Assembly (NCBI RefSeq): GCF_003332825.1
Contig: NZ_QIRF01000006.1
Location: forward strand, 1-64,000
From: Dyella sp. C9
Lineage (GTDB): Bacteria; Pseudomonadota; Gammaproteobacteria; Xanthomonadales; Rhodanobacteraceae
Length of the DNA stretch: 64,000 bases
Direction of reading: 5' to 3'
Shown: one piece after another, positions 36,382 through 44,638 of the stretch
How positions within the stretch are numbered: position 1 is the first letter of the stretch
Layout of the letters: each line of letters begins with the position of its first letter
The notes under the pieces: generated by a model
What the model saw: only the letters and a program-made list of their open reading frames with translations
Told to the model about the DNA's origin: nothing
The model's database searches: none
Position numbers and translations under genes: made by a program

Positions 36382-38351
36382 CGCCCGAACTTGGCCAGCT
36401 CGCCCTGATCCTCGCCCTGCTGCTCGCCCTCGCACAGGGCGTATTGCCCTTGCTCGGCGCCTGGCGCGGCCATCGCGCGCTGATGGCGGTGGCGCGCCCT
36501 GCCGCCGCCGGCCAGGCCGTGTTCGTGGCGATGGCGTTCGCCCTGCTGGTGTGGTCGTTCCTCAGCTTCGACTTCTCGGTGCAGTACGTCGCCGACAACT
36601 CCAACCTCGCCCTGCCCTGGTATTACCGCATCGCCGCGGTATGGGGCGCGCACGAGGGCTCGCTGCTGTTGTGGATCTTCATCCTCAACCTGTGGACGCT
36701 CGCGCTGGCGACGCTCAGCCGCAACCTGCCCGAAGTGTTCGTGGCGCGGGTGCTGGGCGTGCTGGGCCTGGGGGCGGTGGGCTTCCTCGCCTTCAGCATC
36801 TTCACCTCCAACCCCTTCGCGCGCCTGCTGCCGATGCCCGCCGATGGCGGCGACCTCAATCCGGTGCTGCAGGATCCGGGCATGACCTTCCACCCGCCCG
36901 TGCTGTACATGGGTTACGTGGGCTTCTCGGTAGCGTTCGCCTTCTCCATTGCCGCCTTGCTCGGCGGTGAACTGGAGCAGGCTTGGGTGCGCTGGGCGCG
37001 CCCGTGGACCAACGTGGCCTGGGGTTTCCTCTCGGCGGGCATCGTGGCCGGTAGCTGGTGGGCCTATGCCGAACTCGGCTGGGGCGGCTGGTGGTTCTGG
37101 GATCCTGTGGAGAACGCCAGCTTCATGCCGTGGCTGGTGGGCGCGGCTCTGATCCACGCGCAGGCCGTCACAGAGAAGCGCGGCGGCCTGCGCGCATGGA
37201 CCATCCTTCTGTCCATCTTCGCCTTCTCGCTGTCGCTGCTGGGTACCTTCCTAGTGCGTTCGGGCGTGCTGACCTCAGTGCACGCGTTCGCTTCCGATCC
37301 TCGCCGCGGCCTGTTCATCCTGTGCTTCCTGGCCGTGGTGGTCGGCGGCTCGCTGCTGCTGTACGCACTGCGCGCGCCGAAGGTGGCCGGCGGCAAGCCA
37401 TTCGGCGTGGTATCGCGCGAAACCGCCATCCTGGTCGGCAACCTGATGCTCACCGTGGCCGCGGCGATGGTGCTGCTGGGCACGCTGTTCCCGCTGATCG
37501 GCGATGCGCTCAACCTGGGCAAGATCTCGGTGGGTCCGCCCTACTTCGGTTTCCTGTTCACCCTGCTGATGATTCCGGTGGTGGTGCTGCTGCCGTTCGG
37601 GCCTTACCTGCGCTGGGGCAAGGGCGACTCGCCGCTGCTCAAGCAGGTGTTGCTGCGCACGGGGCTGGCCACGGTGGCGTGCGCCATCGTGGCCGCCTTC
37701 CTCACCGACGGCCAGGCCAAGGCCATCGCCGGCACCGCGGCCGCCGTGTGGTGCTGCATTGGCACGCTGCTCTACGTGATCAAGCGCTGGCGCGAGATGC
37801 CGGCCGGGCGTCGTTATCCCGCTGAAATGGCCGGCATGCTGCTGGCGCACTTTGGCGTTGGCGTGTTCCTGGCCGGCGTGATGCTGACCAATGCGCTCAG
37901 CGTCGAGCGTGACGTTCGCGTTGCGCCTGGCCAGACCGAGAGCATCGGCGGCTACGATTTCCGCTTCGACGGCGTGCAACAGACGCAAGGCCCCAACTGG
38001 CAAGGCGACCAGGGCGTGGTCACCGTGCTGCGCAACGGTCGCGAGATCGCGGTGATGCACCCGCAGAAGCGCACCTACCTGCGTGGCCAGGTGCAGACGG
38101 AATCGGCGATCGACCCCGGCCTGTTCCGCGACCTTTACGTAGCACTGGGCGAACCGATGGATCGCAACCATCCCGATGGTGCGTGGGCGCTGCGTCTCTA
38201 CGACAAGCCGTTCGTGCGCTGGATTTGGGCCGGCGGACTACTGATGATGCTGGGCGGTTTCTTTGCCGCCGCTGACCGGCGCTTCCGCACGCGCAAGGCC
38301 ACGGAGCCCGCCGAGATGCCCGCACCAGCCTGGCAGGAGTCCCGCGCATGA
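36378..38351 (+). CDS. ccmF: Cytochrome c heme lyase subunit CcmF
   Basis: The 657-residue protein has about 15 membrane helices and the WWD heme-handling motif [20 protein letters not shown] (about residues 235-254). It attaches heme to apocytochrome c with CcmH and CcmI. It overlaps both neighbours by four bases. Confidence 0.97.
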   Translation: MTPELGQLALILALLLALAQGVLPLLGAWRGHRALMAVARPAAAGQAVFVAMAFALLVWSFLSFDFSVQYVADNSNLALPWYYRIAAVWGAHEGSLLLWIFILNLWTLALATLSRNLPEVFVARVLGVLGLGAVGFLAFSIFTSNPFARLLPMPADGGDLNPVLQDPGMTFHPPVLYMGYVGFSVAFAFSIAALLGGELEQAWVRWARPWTNVAWGFLSAGIVAGSWWAYAELGWGGWWFWDPVENASFMPWLVGAALIHAQAVTEKRGGLRAWTILLSIFAFSLSLLGTFLVRSGVLTSVHAFASDPRRGLFILCFLAVVVGGSLLLYALRAPKVAGGKPFGVVSRETAILVGNLMLTVAAAMVLLGTLFPLIGDALNLGKISVGPPYFGFLFTLLMIPVVVLLPFGPYLRWGKGDSPLLKQVLLRTGLATVACAIVAAFLTDGQAKAIAGTAAAVWCCIGTLLYVIKRWREMPAGRRYPAEMAGMLLAHFGVGVFLAGVMLTNALSVERDVRVAPGQTESIGGYDFRFDGVQQTQGPNWQGDQGVVTVLRNGREIAVMHPQKRTYLRGQVQTESAIDPGLFRDLYVALGEPMDRNHPDGAWALRLYDKPFVRWIWAGGLLMMLGGFFAAADRRFRTRKATEPAEMPAPAWQESRA

Positions 38352-38890
38352 GCCGCCTGCTGCCTTTCCTGGGGTTCCTGCTGCTGGTGGTGTTGTTCGG
38401 CTTCGGCATCTGGTGGAACACCCAGCACGACCAGCGCGAGGTGCCCTCGCCGCTGATCAACAAGCCTGCGCCGGCCTTCGTGCTGCCCAGGCTGGACGAT
38501 CCCGCGCAGTCGGTGAGCCGCGAGGCGCTGCTGGGCAAGCCCTACCTCATCAACGTATTCGCCAGCTGGTGCGTCGCCTGCGGCGAGGAACACCCGGTGC
38601 TGATGGCCGATGGCAAGTCGATCGGCGTGCCGATCATTGGCTACAACTACAAGGATGCTCCCGACGACGCCAAGGCGTGGCTGGCCCAACATGGCAATCC
38701 ATACGACACGGTGATCGTGGACCAGGAAGGCCGTACCGCCATCGACTTCGGCGTCTACGGCGCGCCGGAGAGTTTCCTGGTCGATGGCAAGGGCATCATC
38801 CGCTACAAGCGCATCGGGCCGCTGACGCCCGAAGCGATCGAGAAGGAACTCAAGCCGGCCATCGCTGCGCTCGCGAAGGAAAAACCATGA
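38348..38890 (+). CDS. ccmG: Thiol:disulfide interchange protein CcmG/DsbE
   Basis: The 180-residue protein is an N-terminally anchored periplasmic thioredoxin-fold reductase. The membrane anchor covers residues 5-22 and the active site is ASWCVACGEEHP (about residues 74-85). It also shows the family cis-proline region YGAPESFLVDGKG. It keeps apocytochrome cysteines reduced. Confidence 0.95.
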   Translation: MSRLLPFLGFLLLVVLFGFGIWWNTQHDQREVPSPLINKPAPAFVLPRLDDPAQSVSREALLGKPYLINVFASWCVACGEEHPVLMADGKSIGVPIIGYNYKDAPDDAKAWLAQHGNPYDTVIVDQEGRTAIDFGVYGAPESFLVDGKGIIRYKRIGPLTPEAIEKELKPAIAALAKEKP

Positions 38891-39402
38891 GCCGCAACCC
38901 CTTTGCAGGAGCGCACCCTGTACGCGACTCCGCAAAACGGCGCGGCCTGGATCGCGCGCGGGGTGCGCTGCTGCAGATCGTGCTGCTGTTCCTGGTCGCC
39001 AGCCTGGCCGTCGCCCAGGCCATCGACCCCCTGCCGTTCAAGGATCACGCGCAGGAAGTCCGCTTCCAGAACCTCACGCGCGAACTGCGCTGCCTGGTGT
39101 GCCAGAACGAAAACCTGGCCGACTCGAACGCCGACCTGGCGCGCGACCTGCGCCATGAAGTGTTCGACCTGATGCAGCAGGGCAAGAGCGACGACGAGAT
39201 CAAGCAGTACTTGGTCGACCGCTATTCCGATTTCGTGCTGTACGACCCGCCGGTGCAGTCCAGCACGCTGCTGCTCTGGTTCGGGCCATTGCTGATATTG
39301 CTGGCCGGCGCCACGGTCGTGGTGGTCACCGTCCGCCGTCGCGGACGTGCCGGGACCACGGCAATGGAAGACAAGCCGACCGATGAAGGGGATGACTGGT
39401 GA
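38887..39402 (+). CDS. ccmH: Cytochrome c maturation protein CcmH
   Basis: The 171-residue product has the CcmH thiol motif ELRCLVCQNENLADSNADLA (about residues 66-85), a periplasmic helical bundle and a C-terminal membrane anchor (LLLWFGPLLILLAGATVVVV). Before the signal-peptide core (LLQIVLLFLVASLAVAQA) is an extra N-terminal segment, MSRNPFAGAHPVRDSAKRRG and following, that is encoded by a REP-like palindrome. No alternative in-frame ATG or GTG lies between it and the signal core. The start overlaps the ccmG stop by four bases. Confidence 0.93.
   Translation: MSRNPFAGAHPVRDSAKRRGLDRARGALLQIVLLFLVASLAVAQAIDPLPFKDHAQEVRFQNLTRELRCLVCQNENLADSNADLARDLRHEVFDLMQQGKSDDEIKQYLVDRYSDFVLYDPPVQSSTLLLWFGPLLILLAGATVVVVTVRRRGRAGTTAMEDKPTDEGDDW
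38904..38975. repeat. REP-like palindrome inside the 5' end of ccmH
   Basis: The arms TGCAGGAGCGCACCCTGTAC.. (38904-38927) and ..CGCGGGGTGCGCTGCTGCA (38952-38975) match as inverted repeats at 20 of 24 positions. They belong to the same type as the intergenic element at 7269-7350. The element is in frame with ccmH and encodes most of its unusual N-terminal extension. Confidence 0.8.
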
Positions 39403-40454
39403 GGCTGGCTTTTTTCCTGATTGCCGCGGCGATGGTGGTCGTGGCACTGCTGTTGCTGTTGCTGCCGTTGATGCGGCATGGCCGTACGCAGGGACGCCCA
39501 CGCGGCGTGTTTGCACTGCCCCTGGCGCTTGCCCTGTTGCTGCCCATTGCTGCGGTAGGCCTGTACCTGGCCGTGGGCACGCCGGTGGCCTTGAATGGCG
39601 TGATGCGTGCCGTACCGGACATGAGCATCGACCAGGCCGTGGACGAACTGAAAACGCACCTCGCCCAGCAGCCAAACGACCTGCAAGGCTGGATGCTGCT
39701 CGGCCAGACCTATGCCGTGATGCACCGACCGGCCGACGCGCGCGATGCCTATGACCATGCCCTGCGCCTTGATGCCGACAACAGCGTGGCCATGGTCGGC
39801 TGGGCCGAAGCCGATTCGCTGCTGCGCGACGACCATCGCATCGAAGGCCGCGCGCAGGCGTTGCTGCAGCGTGCCGTAAAGATCGACCCGCAAAGCCAGC
39901 GGGGCCTCTGGCTGCTCGGCATCAGCCAGTTCCAGCACGACCAATACGCCGACGCCGCCGCCACCTGGCGCCAGTTGCAGCCGCAGCTGGAACCGGGCTC
40001 GACCGTCGCCAAGGCCGTGGCCGAGCAGATCGCCGTCGCGGAGGCCCGCGCCAACGGCGGCCAGGCGCCCACGACCGAAACCCCGGCATCCACGGCCGAC
40101 GGTCAGCAGGGTCCGGCGCTGCAGGTACAGGTTTCGCTCGCGCCCGCGCTGAAGGACAAGCTTGTGCCGGGCGACACGCTGTTCGTATACGCACGTGCGG
40201 AACAGGGGCCGCCCATGCCACTGGCCGTCGCCCGGCTGGATGCCTCGGCGCTGCCGGCCCAGGTCACGCTCACCGATGCGATGGGCATGACACCCCAGTT
40301 CAAACTATCCTCCGCGCAGCGCGTGTTCGTCGGCGCCCGCATCAGCAAGAGCGGCCAGGCCATTGCCCAGGCGGGCGACCTGGAGGGCGATGCCGGGGTG
40401 GTCGACGTCCAGACACGCACGCCGATCAAGATCAGCATCGACAAGGTTCATTGA
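39399..40454 (+). CDS. ccmI: Cytochrome c biogenesis protein CcmI (TPR)
   Basis: The 351-residue protein has two N-terminal membrane helices (about residues 2-25 and 37-60), a TPR domain (about residues 75-205, with WMLLGQTYAVMHRPADARDA) and a C-terminal periplasmic domain. CcmI presents apocytochrome to the CcmF-CcmH ligase. It uses a GTG start at 39399 that overlaps the ccmH stop by four bases. Its stop overlaps the next ATG by one base. Confidence 0.92.
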   Translation: MRLAFFLIAAAMVVVALLLLLLPLMRHGRTQGRPRGVFALPLALALLLPIAAVGLYLAVGTPVALNGVMRAVPDMSIDQAVDELKTHLAQQPNDLQGWMLLGQTYAVMHRPADARDAYDHALRLDADNSVAMVGWAEADSLLRDDHRIEGRAQALLQRAVKIDPQSQRGLWLLGISQFQHDQYADAAATWRQLQPQLEPGSTVAKAVAEQIAVAEARANGGQAPTTETPASTADGQQGPALQVQVSLAPALKDKLVPGDTLFVYARAEQGPPMPLAVARLDASALPAQVTLTDAMGMTPQFKLSSAQRVFVGARISKSGQAIAQAGDLEGDAGVVDVQTRTPIKISIDKVH

Positions 40455-41557
40455 TGAGTCACGACGCGCGCCGCTACTTCGCCCTTTCCTCGCCCTTTGC
40501 GATGAAGCGTGGCGGCGAGCTTCATGGGGCACGTGTCGCCTACGAGACCTGGGGCACGCTGAACGCGGCGCGCGACAACGCGATCCTGATCCTCACCGGC
40601 CTCTCGCCCAGCGCCCATGCCGCCTCCAACCATGAGGATCCTTCCGCCGGCTGGTGGGAGGCGATGATCGGGCCGGGCAAGGCGATCGATACCTCACGGT
40701 GGTTCGTGATCTGCGTGAATTCGCTGGGCAGCGACAAGGGTTCGACCTGCGCGGCCTCGATCGACCCGGCCACGGGAGAACCGTACCGGCTCGACTTTCC
40801 CGAACTGTCGCTCGAAGACGTGGCCAACGCCGCCCATGCGGCCGTGGGCGGCCTGGGCATCGATCAGCTTGCCTGCCTGATCGGCTGCTCGATGGGCGGC
40901 ATGAGCGCACTGGCCTACATGGTGCTGCACCCGGGCAGCGTGCGTGCCCACATCAGCGTGGACACCGCACCGCAGGCGCAGCCCTTCGCCATTGCCATTC
41001 GCTCCTTGCAGCGCGAGGCCATCCGTCTCGATCCGCAATGGAACCAGGGGCATTACGACGACGCGCATTACCCGGTCGACGGCATGAGCATCGCGCGCAA
41101 GCTGGGCGTGATCACCTATCGCTCCGCCATGGAGTGGAACGGCCGCTTCGCGCGCATCCGCCTGGACCCCGAGCAGCGTGACGACAATCCGTTCGGACTC
41201 GAATTCGAAGTGGAGTCGTACCTCGAGGGCCATGCCCAGCGCTTCGTGCACACTTTCGACCCCAACAGCTACCTCTACCTCTCGCGTGCCAGCGACTGGT
41301 TCGACATCTCCGAATACGGCGAAGGCAGCGTGCTCGAAGGCCTCAAGCGCATCCGCGTCGAGAAGGCCATGGTGATCGGCGTCAGCACCGACATCCTGTT
41401 CCCGCTGGAGCAGCAGGAACAAATCGCCGACGGCCTGCGCGCTGCCGGCGCCGCAGTCGATTTCGTCGCGCTCAACTCACCGCAGGGCCACGACGCCTTC
41501 CTGGTGGATATTCCCAACTACAGCCGGGCCATCGGCGGCTTCCTCGCCGGACTCTGA
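40454..41557 (+). CDS. metX: MetX-family homoserine/serine O-acyltransferase
   Basis: The 367-residue alpha/beta hydrolase-fold protein has the nucleophile serine in LIGCSMGGMSALAYMVLHP (about residue 146), an aspartate in STDILFPLEQQ and a histidine in NSPQGHDAFL. The family transfers acyl groups to homoserine. As I recall, several Xanthomonadales members instead make O-succinyl-L-serine for cysteine synthesis, and this sequence looks closest to those (SPFAMKRGGELHGARVAYET). The next gene is a cysteine dioxygenase, which favours a role in cysteine metabolism. The acyl donor and acceptor cannot be fixed by reading. The ATG at 40454 is used; a TTG precedes it by one codon. Confidence 0.85.
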   Translation: MSHDARRYFALSSPFAMKRGGELHGARVAYETWGTLNAARDNAILILTGLSPSAHAASNHEDPSAGWWEAMIGPGKAIDTSRWFVICVNSLGSDKGSTCAASIDPATGEPYRLDFPELSLEDVANAAHAAVGGLGIDQLACLIGCSMGGMSALAYMVLHPGSVRAHISVDTAPQAQPFAIAIRSLQREAIRLDPQWNQGHYDDAHYPVDGMSIARKLGVITYRSAMEWNGRFARIRLDPEQRDDNPFGLEFEVESYLEGHAQRFVHTFDPNSYLYLSRASDWFDISEYGEGSVLEGLKRIRVEKAMVIGVSTDILFPLEQQEQIADGLRAAGAAVDFVALNSPQGHDAFLVDIPNYSRAIGGFLAGL

Positions 41558-41574
41558 ACGGCGCCCTGCACCCC

Positions 41575-41604
41575 CTGCCCGGCGCTGCTAAGATGGCCGG
41601 GCAG
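41575..41604. other. Hairpin between metX and the cysteine dioxygenase gene
   Basis: Complementary arms CTGCCCGGC and GCCGGGCAG enclose about 12 bases. There is no T-run, so it is not a classical terminator. It lies 21 bases before the cdo start and could act as an attenuator or processing site. Confidence 0.4.
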
Positions 41605-41624
41605 CACCGCAACCCGAGAACGTC

Positions 41625-42203
41625 ATGCTCACCCTGGATTTCCCCGGTTCCCGCCAACTGATCGATGCCATCGACGCCGCCGTGGCGCACGATTGCACCC
41701 GCGCCGTCACCGACAGCCTGCGCAACAGCCTGTGCAACCTGATCCGCGGCAAGGAAGTGAAGCTTCCCGACTGCGTATTCGAGACCGCCGAGGGCCGCTA
41801 CGCCCGCCGCGAGCTGTACCGCAGCGAGGAGCACGGCTACTGCGTGGTGGCGATGACCTGGGGCCCGGGCCAGGGCACCCCGATCCATGACCACTGCGGC
41901 ATGTGGTGCGTGGAAGGCGTGTGGAGCGGCGCCCTGGAAGTGGTGCAATACGAGCGTCTCGCCAACGAGGACGGCCACTACCGCTTCCAGCCGGTGGGCT
42001 CGATCCAGGCCGGCCCCGGCTCCGCCGGCAGCCTGATCCCGCCGCACGAGTACCACACCATCCGCAATCCCAGCACTGACACCGTCGCGGTCAGCCTGCA
42101 CATCTATTCCGGCCAGATGACGCACTGCGCCATCTTCCAGCCCCTGGGCCACGACCACTACCAGCGCACCGATCGTCAGCTGGGTCTCGACCCGGTCCAC
42201 TGA
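41625..42203 (+). CDS. Cysteine dioxygenase (cupin thiol dioxygenase)
   Basis: The 192-residue cupin protein oxidises cysteine to cysteine sulfinate. Iron ligands are the histidines of TPIHDHCGMWCVEGVWSG (about residues 88 and 90) and one in IPPHEYHTIRN (about residue 144). The S-H-Y triad appears as SLHIY (about residues 157-161). The related 3-mercaptopropionate dioxygenases share these features, so the exact thiol substrate is not certain. It follows the MetX-type gene in the same direction. Confidence 0.85.
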   Translation: MLTLDFPGSRQLIDAIDAAVAHDCTRAVTDSLRNSLCNLIRGKEVKLPDCVFETAEGRYARRELYRSEEHGYCVVAMTWGPGQGTPIHDHCGMWCVEGVWSGALEVVQYERLANEDGHYRFQPVGSIQAGPGSAGSLIPPHEYHTIRNPSTDTVAVSLHIYSGQMTHCAIFQPLGHDHYQRTDRQLGLDPVH

Positions 42204-42228
42204 AACCGGCATAATGACCGGCCATCGT

Positions 42229-42314
42229 GCCGGTGTGGCGGAATGGTAGACGCGGCGGACTCAAAATCCGCTTCTGGCGACAGAGTGTAGGTTCGAGTCC
42301 TATCACCGGTACCA
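42229..42314 (+). tRNA. tRNA-Leu (anticodon CAA)
   Basis: A class II cloverleaf with acceptor arms GCCGGTG / CACCGGT, anticodon loop CTCAAAA (anticodon CAA, codon UUG), a long variable arm and an encoded CCA at 42312-42314. The first acceptor pair is a G-U wobble. Its 3' end, from the T loop on, forms the left attachment site of the island, so this part is island-supplied DNA. The gene stays apparently functional. Confidence 0.96.
42292..42308 (+). other. attL core (tRNA-Leu 3' end)
   Basis: The 17-base core TTCGAGTCCTATCACCG covers the T loop and acceptor arm of tRNA-Leu. It is repeated exactly at 56256-56272. After the core the left copy reads GTACCA and the right copy TACCA. Confidence 0.88.
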
Positions 42315-42357
42315 GTAAGGGGTTTCAGGCACTACCACCGAGACCCAAGCAAGACCG

Positions 42358-42383
42358 AAAACCCGCATAAAAGCGGGTTTTTT
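42358..42383 (+). terminator. Rho-independent terminator after tRNA-Leu
   Basis: The stem AAACCCGC / GCGGGTTT with loop ATAAAA runs into TTTTTT. It lies inside the island just after the tRNA and probably replaces the original tRNA terminator, which is likely now the hairpin at 56284. Confidence 0.82.
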
Positions 42384-42440
42384 CATATCTGGGGTGTCCC
42401 ATCCCGTGCCATCGTGAACCGCCAAATCCGATGGTATCTG

Positions 42441-42498
42441 TTGGTACTTCTGCTGGTATCTGTGTAGGATCGCTTCGCATCTTCTTGCGAAGTACCAA
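42441..42498. promoter_or_regulatory. Candidate integrase arm-type site and inverted repeat upstream of int
   Basis: A 24-base sequence at 42441-42464 (TTGGTACTTCTGCTGGTATC then TGTG) is matched at 20 of 24 positions by one near the right end at 56196-56219. GGTATCTGT is also present at 42433. In addition TTGGTACTTC (42441-42450) and GAAGTACCAA (42489-42498) form a perfect 10-base inverted repeat just before the integrase GTG. These are candidate integrase or excisionase binding sites, which may also control int. Confidence 0.6.
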
Positions 42499-42501
42499 CA
42501 C

Positions 42502-43731
42502 GTGCTGACAGATACCGCCATCCGCAAGACCAAGCCCGCACCCACCCCACTCAAGCTGTCAGATGGCGGGGGAATGCACCTGTTGTTGAAGCCTGATGGC
42601 TCGCGCTATTGGCGCCTGAACTATCGCTTCGCCGGCAAACAGAAGACGTTGGCTCTTGGCGTGTACCCAACCGTAACTCTCGCCGACGCGCGGCAACGCC
42701 GAGAGGATGCTCGACGCCTTCTCTCGAACGGCGTCGACCCAGGTGCCGAAAGGAAAGCTCGCAAAGCTCAATTGACCGTAACGACTGCCGTCGAAGTGGA
42801 TACGTTCGAGAAGGTCGCTCGCGACTGGATGGCTTGGCGTGACAAGCGCGGAGAAACCGCAGAGACCACTGCGAATAAGGATCGCTGGCGGCTTGAGTCG
42901 TACCTCTTTCCTCAACTGGGCCTGCGACCCATTGCCGAGATAACGGCAATCGAGTTGCGCGACGTGCTCAGGTTGGTTGAGGAAACGGGAAAAAGAGAAA
43001 CCGCAAGTCGAACCAAGATCACCGCTGGTCAAGTGTTTCGTTGGGCCGTCCTTGAGGGGCGAACGCACAGTGACCTCACGGCAAGCCTGCGGGGACTATT
43101 CACCACACCAAAGCCAACTCATCGGGCCGCCATCACCGATCCCCTCAAGATTGGAGAGCTGCTCCGGTCGTTCGATGAGTTCTCAGGGCAGTTCACGACA
43201 CAGTGTGCGCTCAAGCTAGCGCCGCTCGTATTCGTTCGCCCAGGAGAACTGAGAAAAGCAGAGTGGCCCGAGTTCGACCTGGTAAACGCAATTTGGCGCA
43301 TACCCGGCGAACGGATGAAGATGAAAGCACCTCACGTAGTACCGCTCTCGACTCAGGCGGTCGCAGTGTTGCGTGACCTGGCCCCCTTGACCAGCAGCGG
43401 CCGTTACGTTTTTCCAAGTGTCCGGACCGCTAGCCGCCCCATGAGCGAAAACACCATCAATGTTGCTCTTCGTCGTCTCGGCTACGGGAAGGACGAAATG
43501 ACAGGCCATGGCTTCCGAAGCATGGCTGCGTCCAGACTGAATGAAATGGGCTGGAATGCTGATGCCATTGAGCGACAACTTGCCCACGCAGAGTCCAACA
43601 AAGTGCGGGCCGCGTACACACACGCCGCCCAGTATTTGGAAGAAAGGACTCGCATGATGCAGGCCTGGGCAGACTACCTAGATGGCGTTAAAAATGGGGC
43701 TCAAGTCATGCACTTACGGCGGAGTGCATAG
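42502..43731 (+). CDS. int: P4-type tyrosine recombinase / integrase
   Basis: The 409-residue protein inserts and excises the island. It has the N-terminal DUF4102 arm-binding domain (TDTAIRKTKPAPTPLKLSDG and LALGVYPTVTLADARQRRED, residues 1-90), a SAM-like core-binding domain and a catalytic domain with arginine in FVRPGELRKAEW, HGFRSMAASRL and the tyrosine in RAAYTHAAQYLEER (about residue 376). The C-terminus MMQAWADYLDG is typical of P4-type integrases. A GTG start is used at 42502. It reads away from the tRNA and appears intact. Confidence 0.94.
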   Translation: MLTDTAIRKTKPAPTPLKLSDGGGMHLLLKPDGSRYWRLNYRFAGKQKTLALGVYPTVTLADARQRREDARRLLSNGVDPGAERKARKAQLTVTTAVEVDTFEKVARDWMAWRDKRGETAETTANKDRWRLESYLFPQLGLRPIAEITAIELRDVLRLVEETGKRETASRTKITAGQVFRWAVLEGRTHSDLTASLRGLFTTPKPTHRAAITDPLKIGELLRSFDEFSGQFTTQCALKLAPLVFVRPGELRKAEWPEFDLVNAIWRIPGERMKMKAPHVVPLSTQAVAVLRDLAPLTSSGRYVFPSVRTASRPMSENTINVALRRLGYGKDEMTGHGFRSMAASRLNEMGWNADAIERQLAHAESNKVRAAYTHAAQYLEERTRMMQAWADYLDGVKNGAQVMHLRRSA

Positions 43732-43780
43732 TTACATGGATCACTTAGGCGGCCGCAGACGACAAGCGGGATTAGTGACG

Positions 43781-44290
43781 ATGAGTCAGCAGTCTATTAG
43801 TTTGGCGGGCAAAGATTTTTTAAACGAGTTAGAAGCCGCCCACTATTGCTGCGCAAGTCTTGAGCAATTTCGGACGCATATCTGCTCCTACGGCGTGCAA
43901 GCACACGTTTTTATGGGGAACGTGATTTACGAGCGAGCAGCTCTGTATGCCGCAATGCAAAGAGCGGCAAGCCAAGCTCCCACTCCTGCAAGAAGAGCAG
44001 TGAGCCGACAGGCAAAGCACATACCAGAGCCCGAAGCATACAAAAACTTGCAGACCGCCATGGTTGATGCAGGAGCTGCTAAGTCCCAATTGGCAACAGG
44101 CGACCGACTGATTCGGCTTCCGGATGTAGCGTCACTTGTGGGCATCTGCAAGACTGCCATTTACAAGCTCGTGAAGAGCGGAAGCTTTCCACCTCCCGTA
44201 AAGCTAGGAAGAGCATCCGCATGGCCTGAGGCTGAGGTGATTGAATACATCACGGCCCAGAGAAGATCTAGACATTCGCGAATTCGCTAA
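43781..44290 (+). CDS. AlpA-like regulator with two HTH-type domains
   Basis: The 169-residue protein has a C-terminal AlpA/excisionase-type domain (DRLIRLPDVASLVGICKTAI, then YKLVKSGSFPPPVKLG, about residues 108-160). A separate N-terminal part (about residues 8-55, LNELEAAHYCCASLEQFRTH and VFMGNVIYERAALYAA) has the look of a MerR or excisionase-like domain. AlpA proteins control integration and satellite gene expression, which fits its position next to int. The first usable ATG with the conserved N-terminus is at 43781. A second, shorter AlpA is at 50796. Confidence 0.8.
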   Translation: MSQQSISLAGKDFLNELEAAHYCCASLEQFRTHICSYGVQAHVFMGNVIYERAALYAAMQRAASQAPTPARRAVSRQAKHIPEPEAYKNLQTAMVDAGAAKSQLATGDRLIRLPDVASLVGICKTAIYKLVKSGSFPPPVKLGRASAWPEAEVIEYITAQRRSRHSRIR

Positions 44291-44337
44291 GCGCCCCTTT
44301 CCAGTCCTTTGATGATCGACATGAAGGAAACTCAACG

Positions 44338-44619
44338 ATGCGTTACCCAGTAGCCATTGAACGGGGAACCGAAGACCGCGCATACGGAGTCATCGTTCCC
44401 GATGTCCCAGGTGCATTTTCCGCGAGCGACAGTCTGGACGACCTACTAGTCAACGCCAAGCTCGCAATCGTAATGATTCTGAGTGACTACGTTGCGCATT
44501 CAGCCGCCTTACCTGAGCCCTCCCCTGTCGAGGTTCTGATGGTCGATCCAGCTTACCAAGGCATGGCATGGGACTATGTTGATATCGATGGCCGAGACCT
44601 CAACGGCTGCACTTATTAA
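44338..44619 (+). CDS. HicB-like antitoxin, probably truncated and orphan
   Basis: The 93-residue protein has the HicB partial RNase H-like fold: MRYPVAIERGTEDRAYGVIV, PDVPGAFSASDSLDDLL and a late WDYVDIDGRDL. Full HicB antitoxins go on to a DNA-binding domain, but here the frame stops soon after at 44619. No HicA toxin gene is found next to it. It may be an anti-toxin remnant, a stand-alone HicB-fold protein or an antidote to toxins encoded elsewhere. Confidence 0.75.
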   Translation: MRYPVAIERGTEDRAYGVIVPDVPGAFSASDSLDDLLVNAKLAIVMILSDYVAHSAALPEPSPVEVLMVDPAYQGMAWDYVDIDGRDLNGCTY

Positions 44620-44638
44620 TACAGGGGAGATCAACCGA

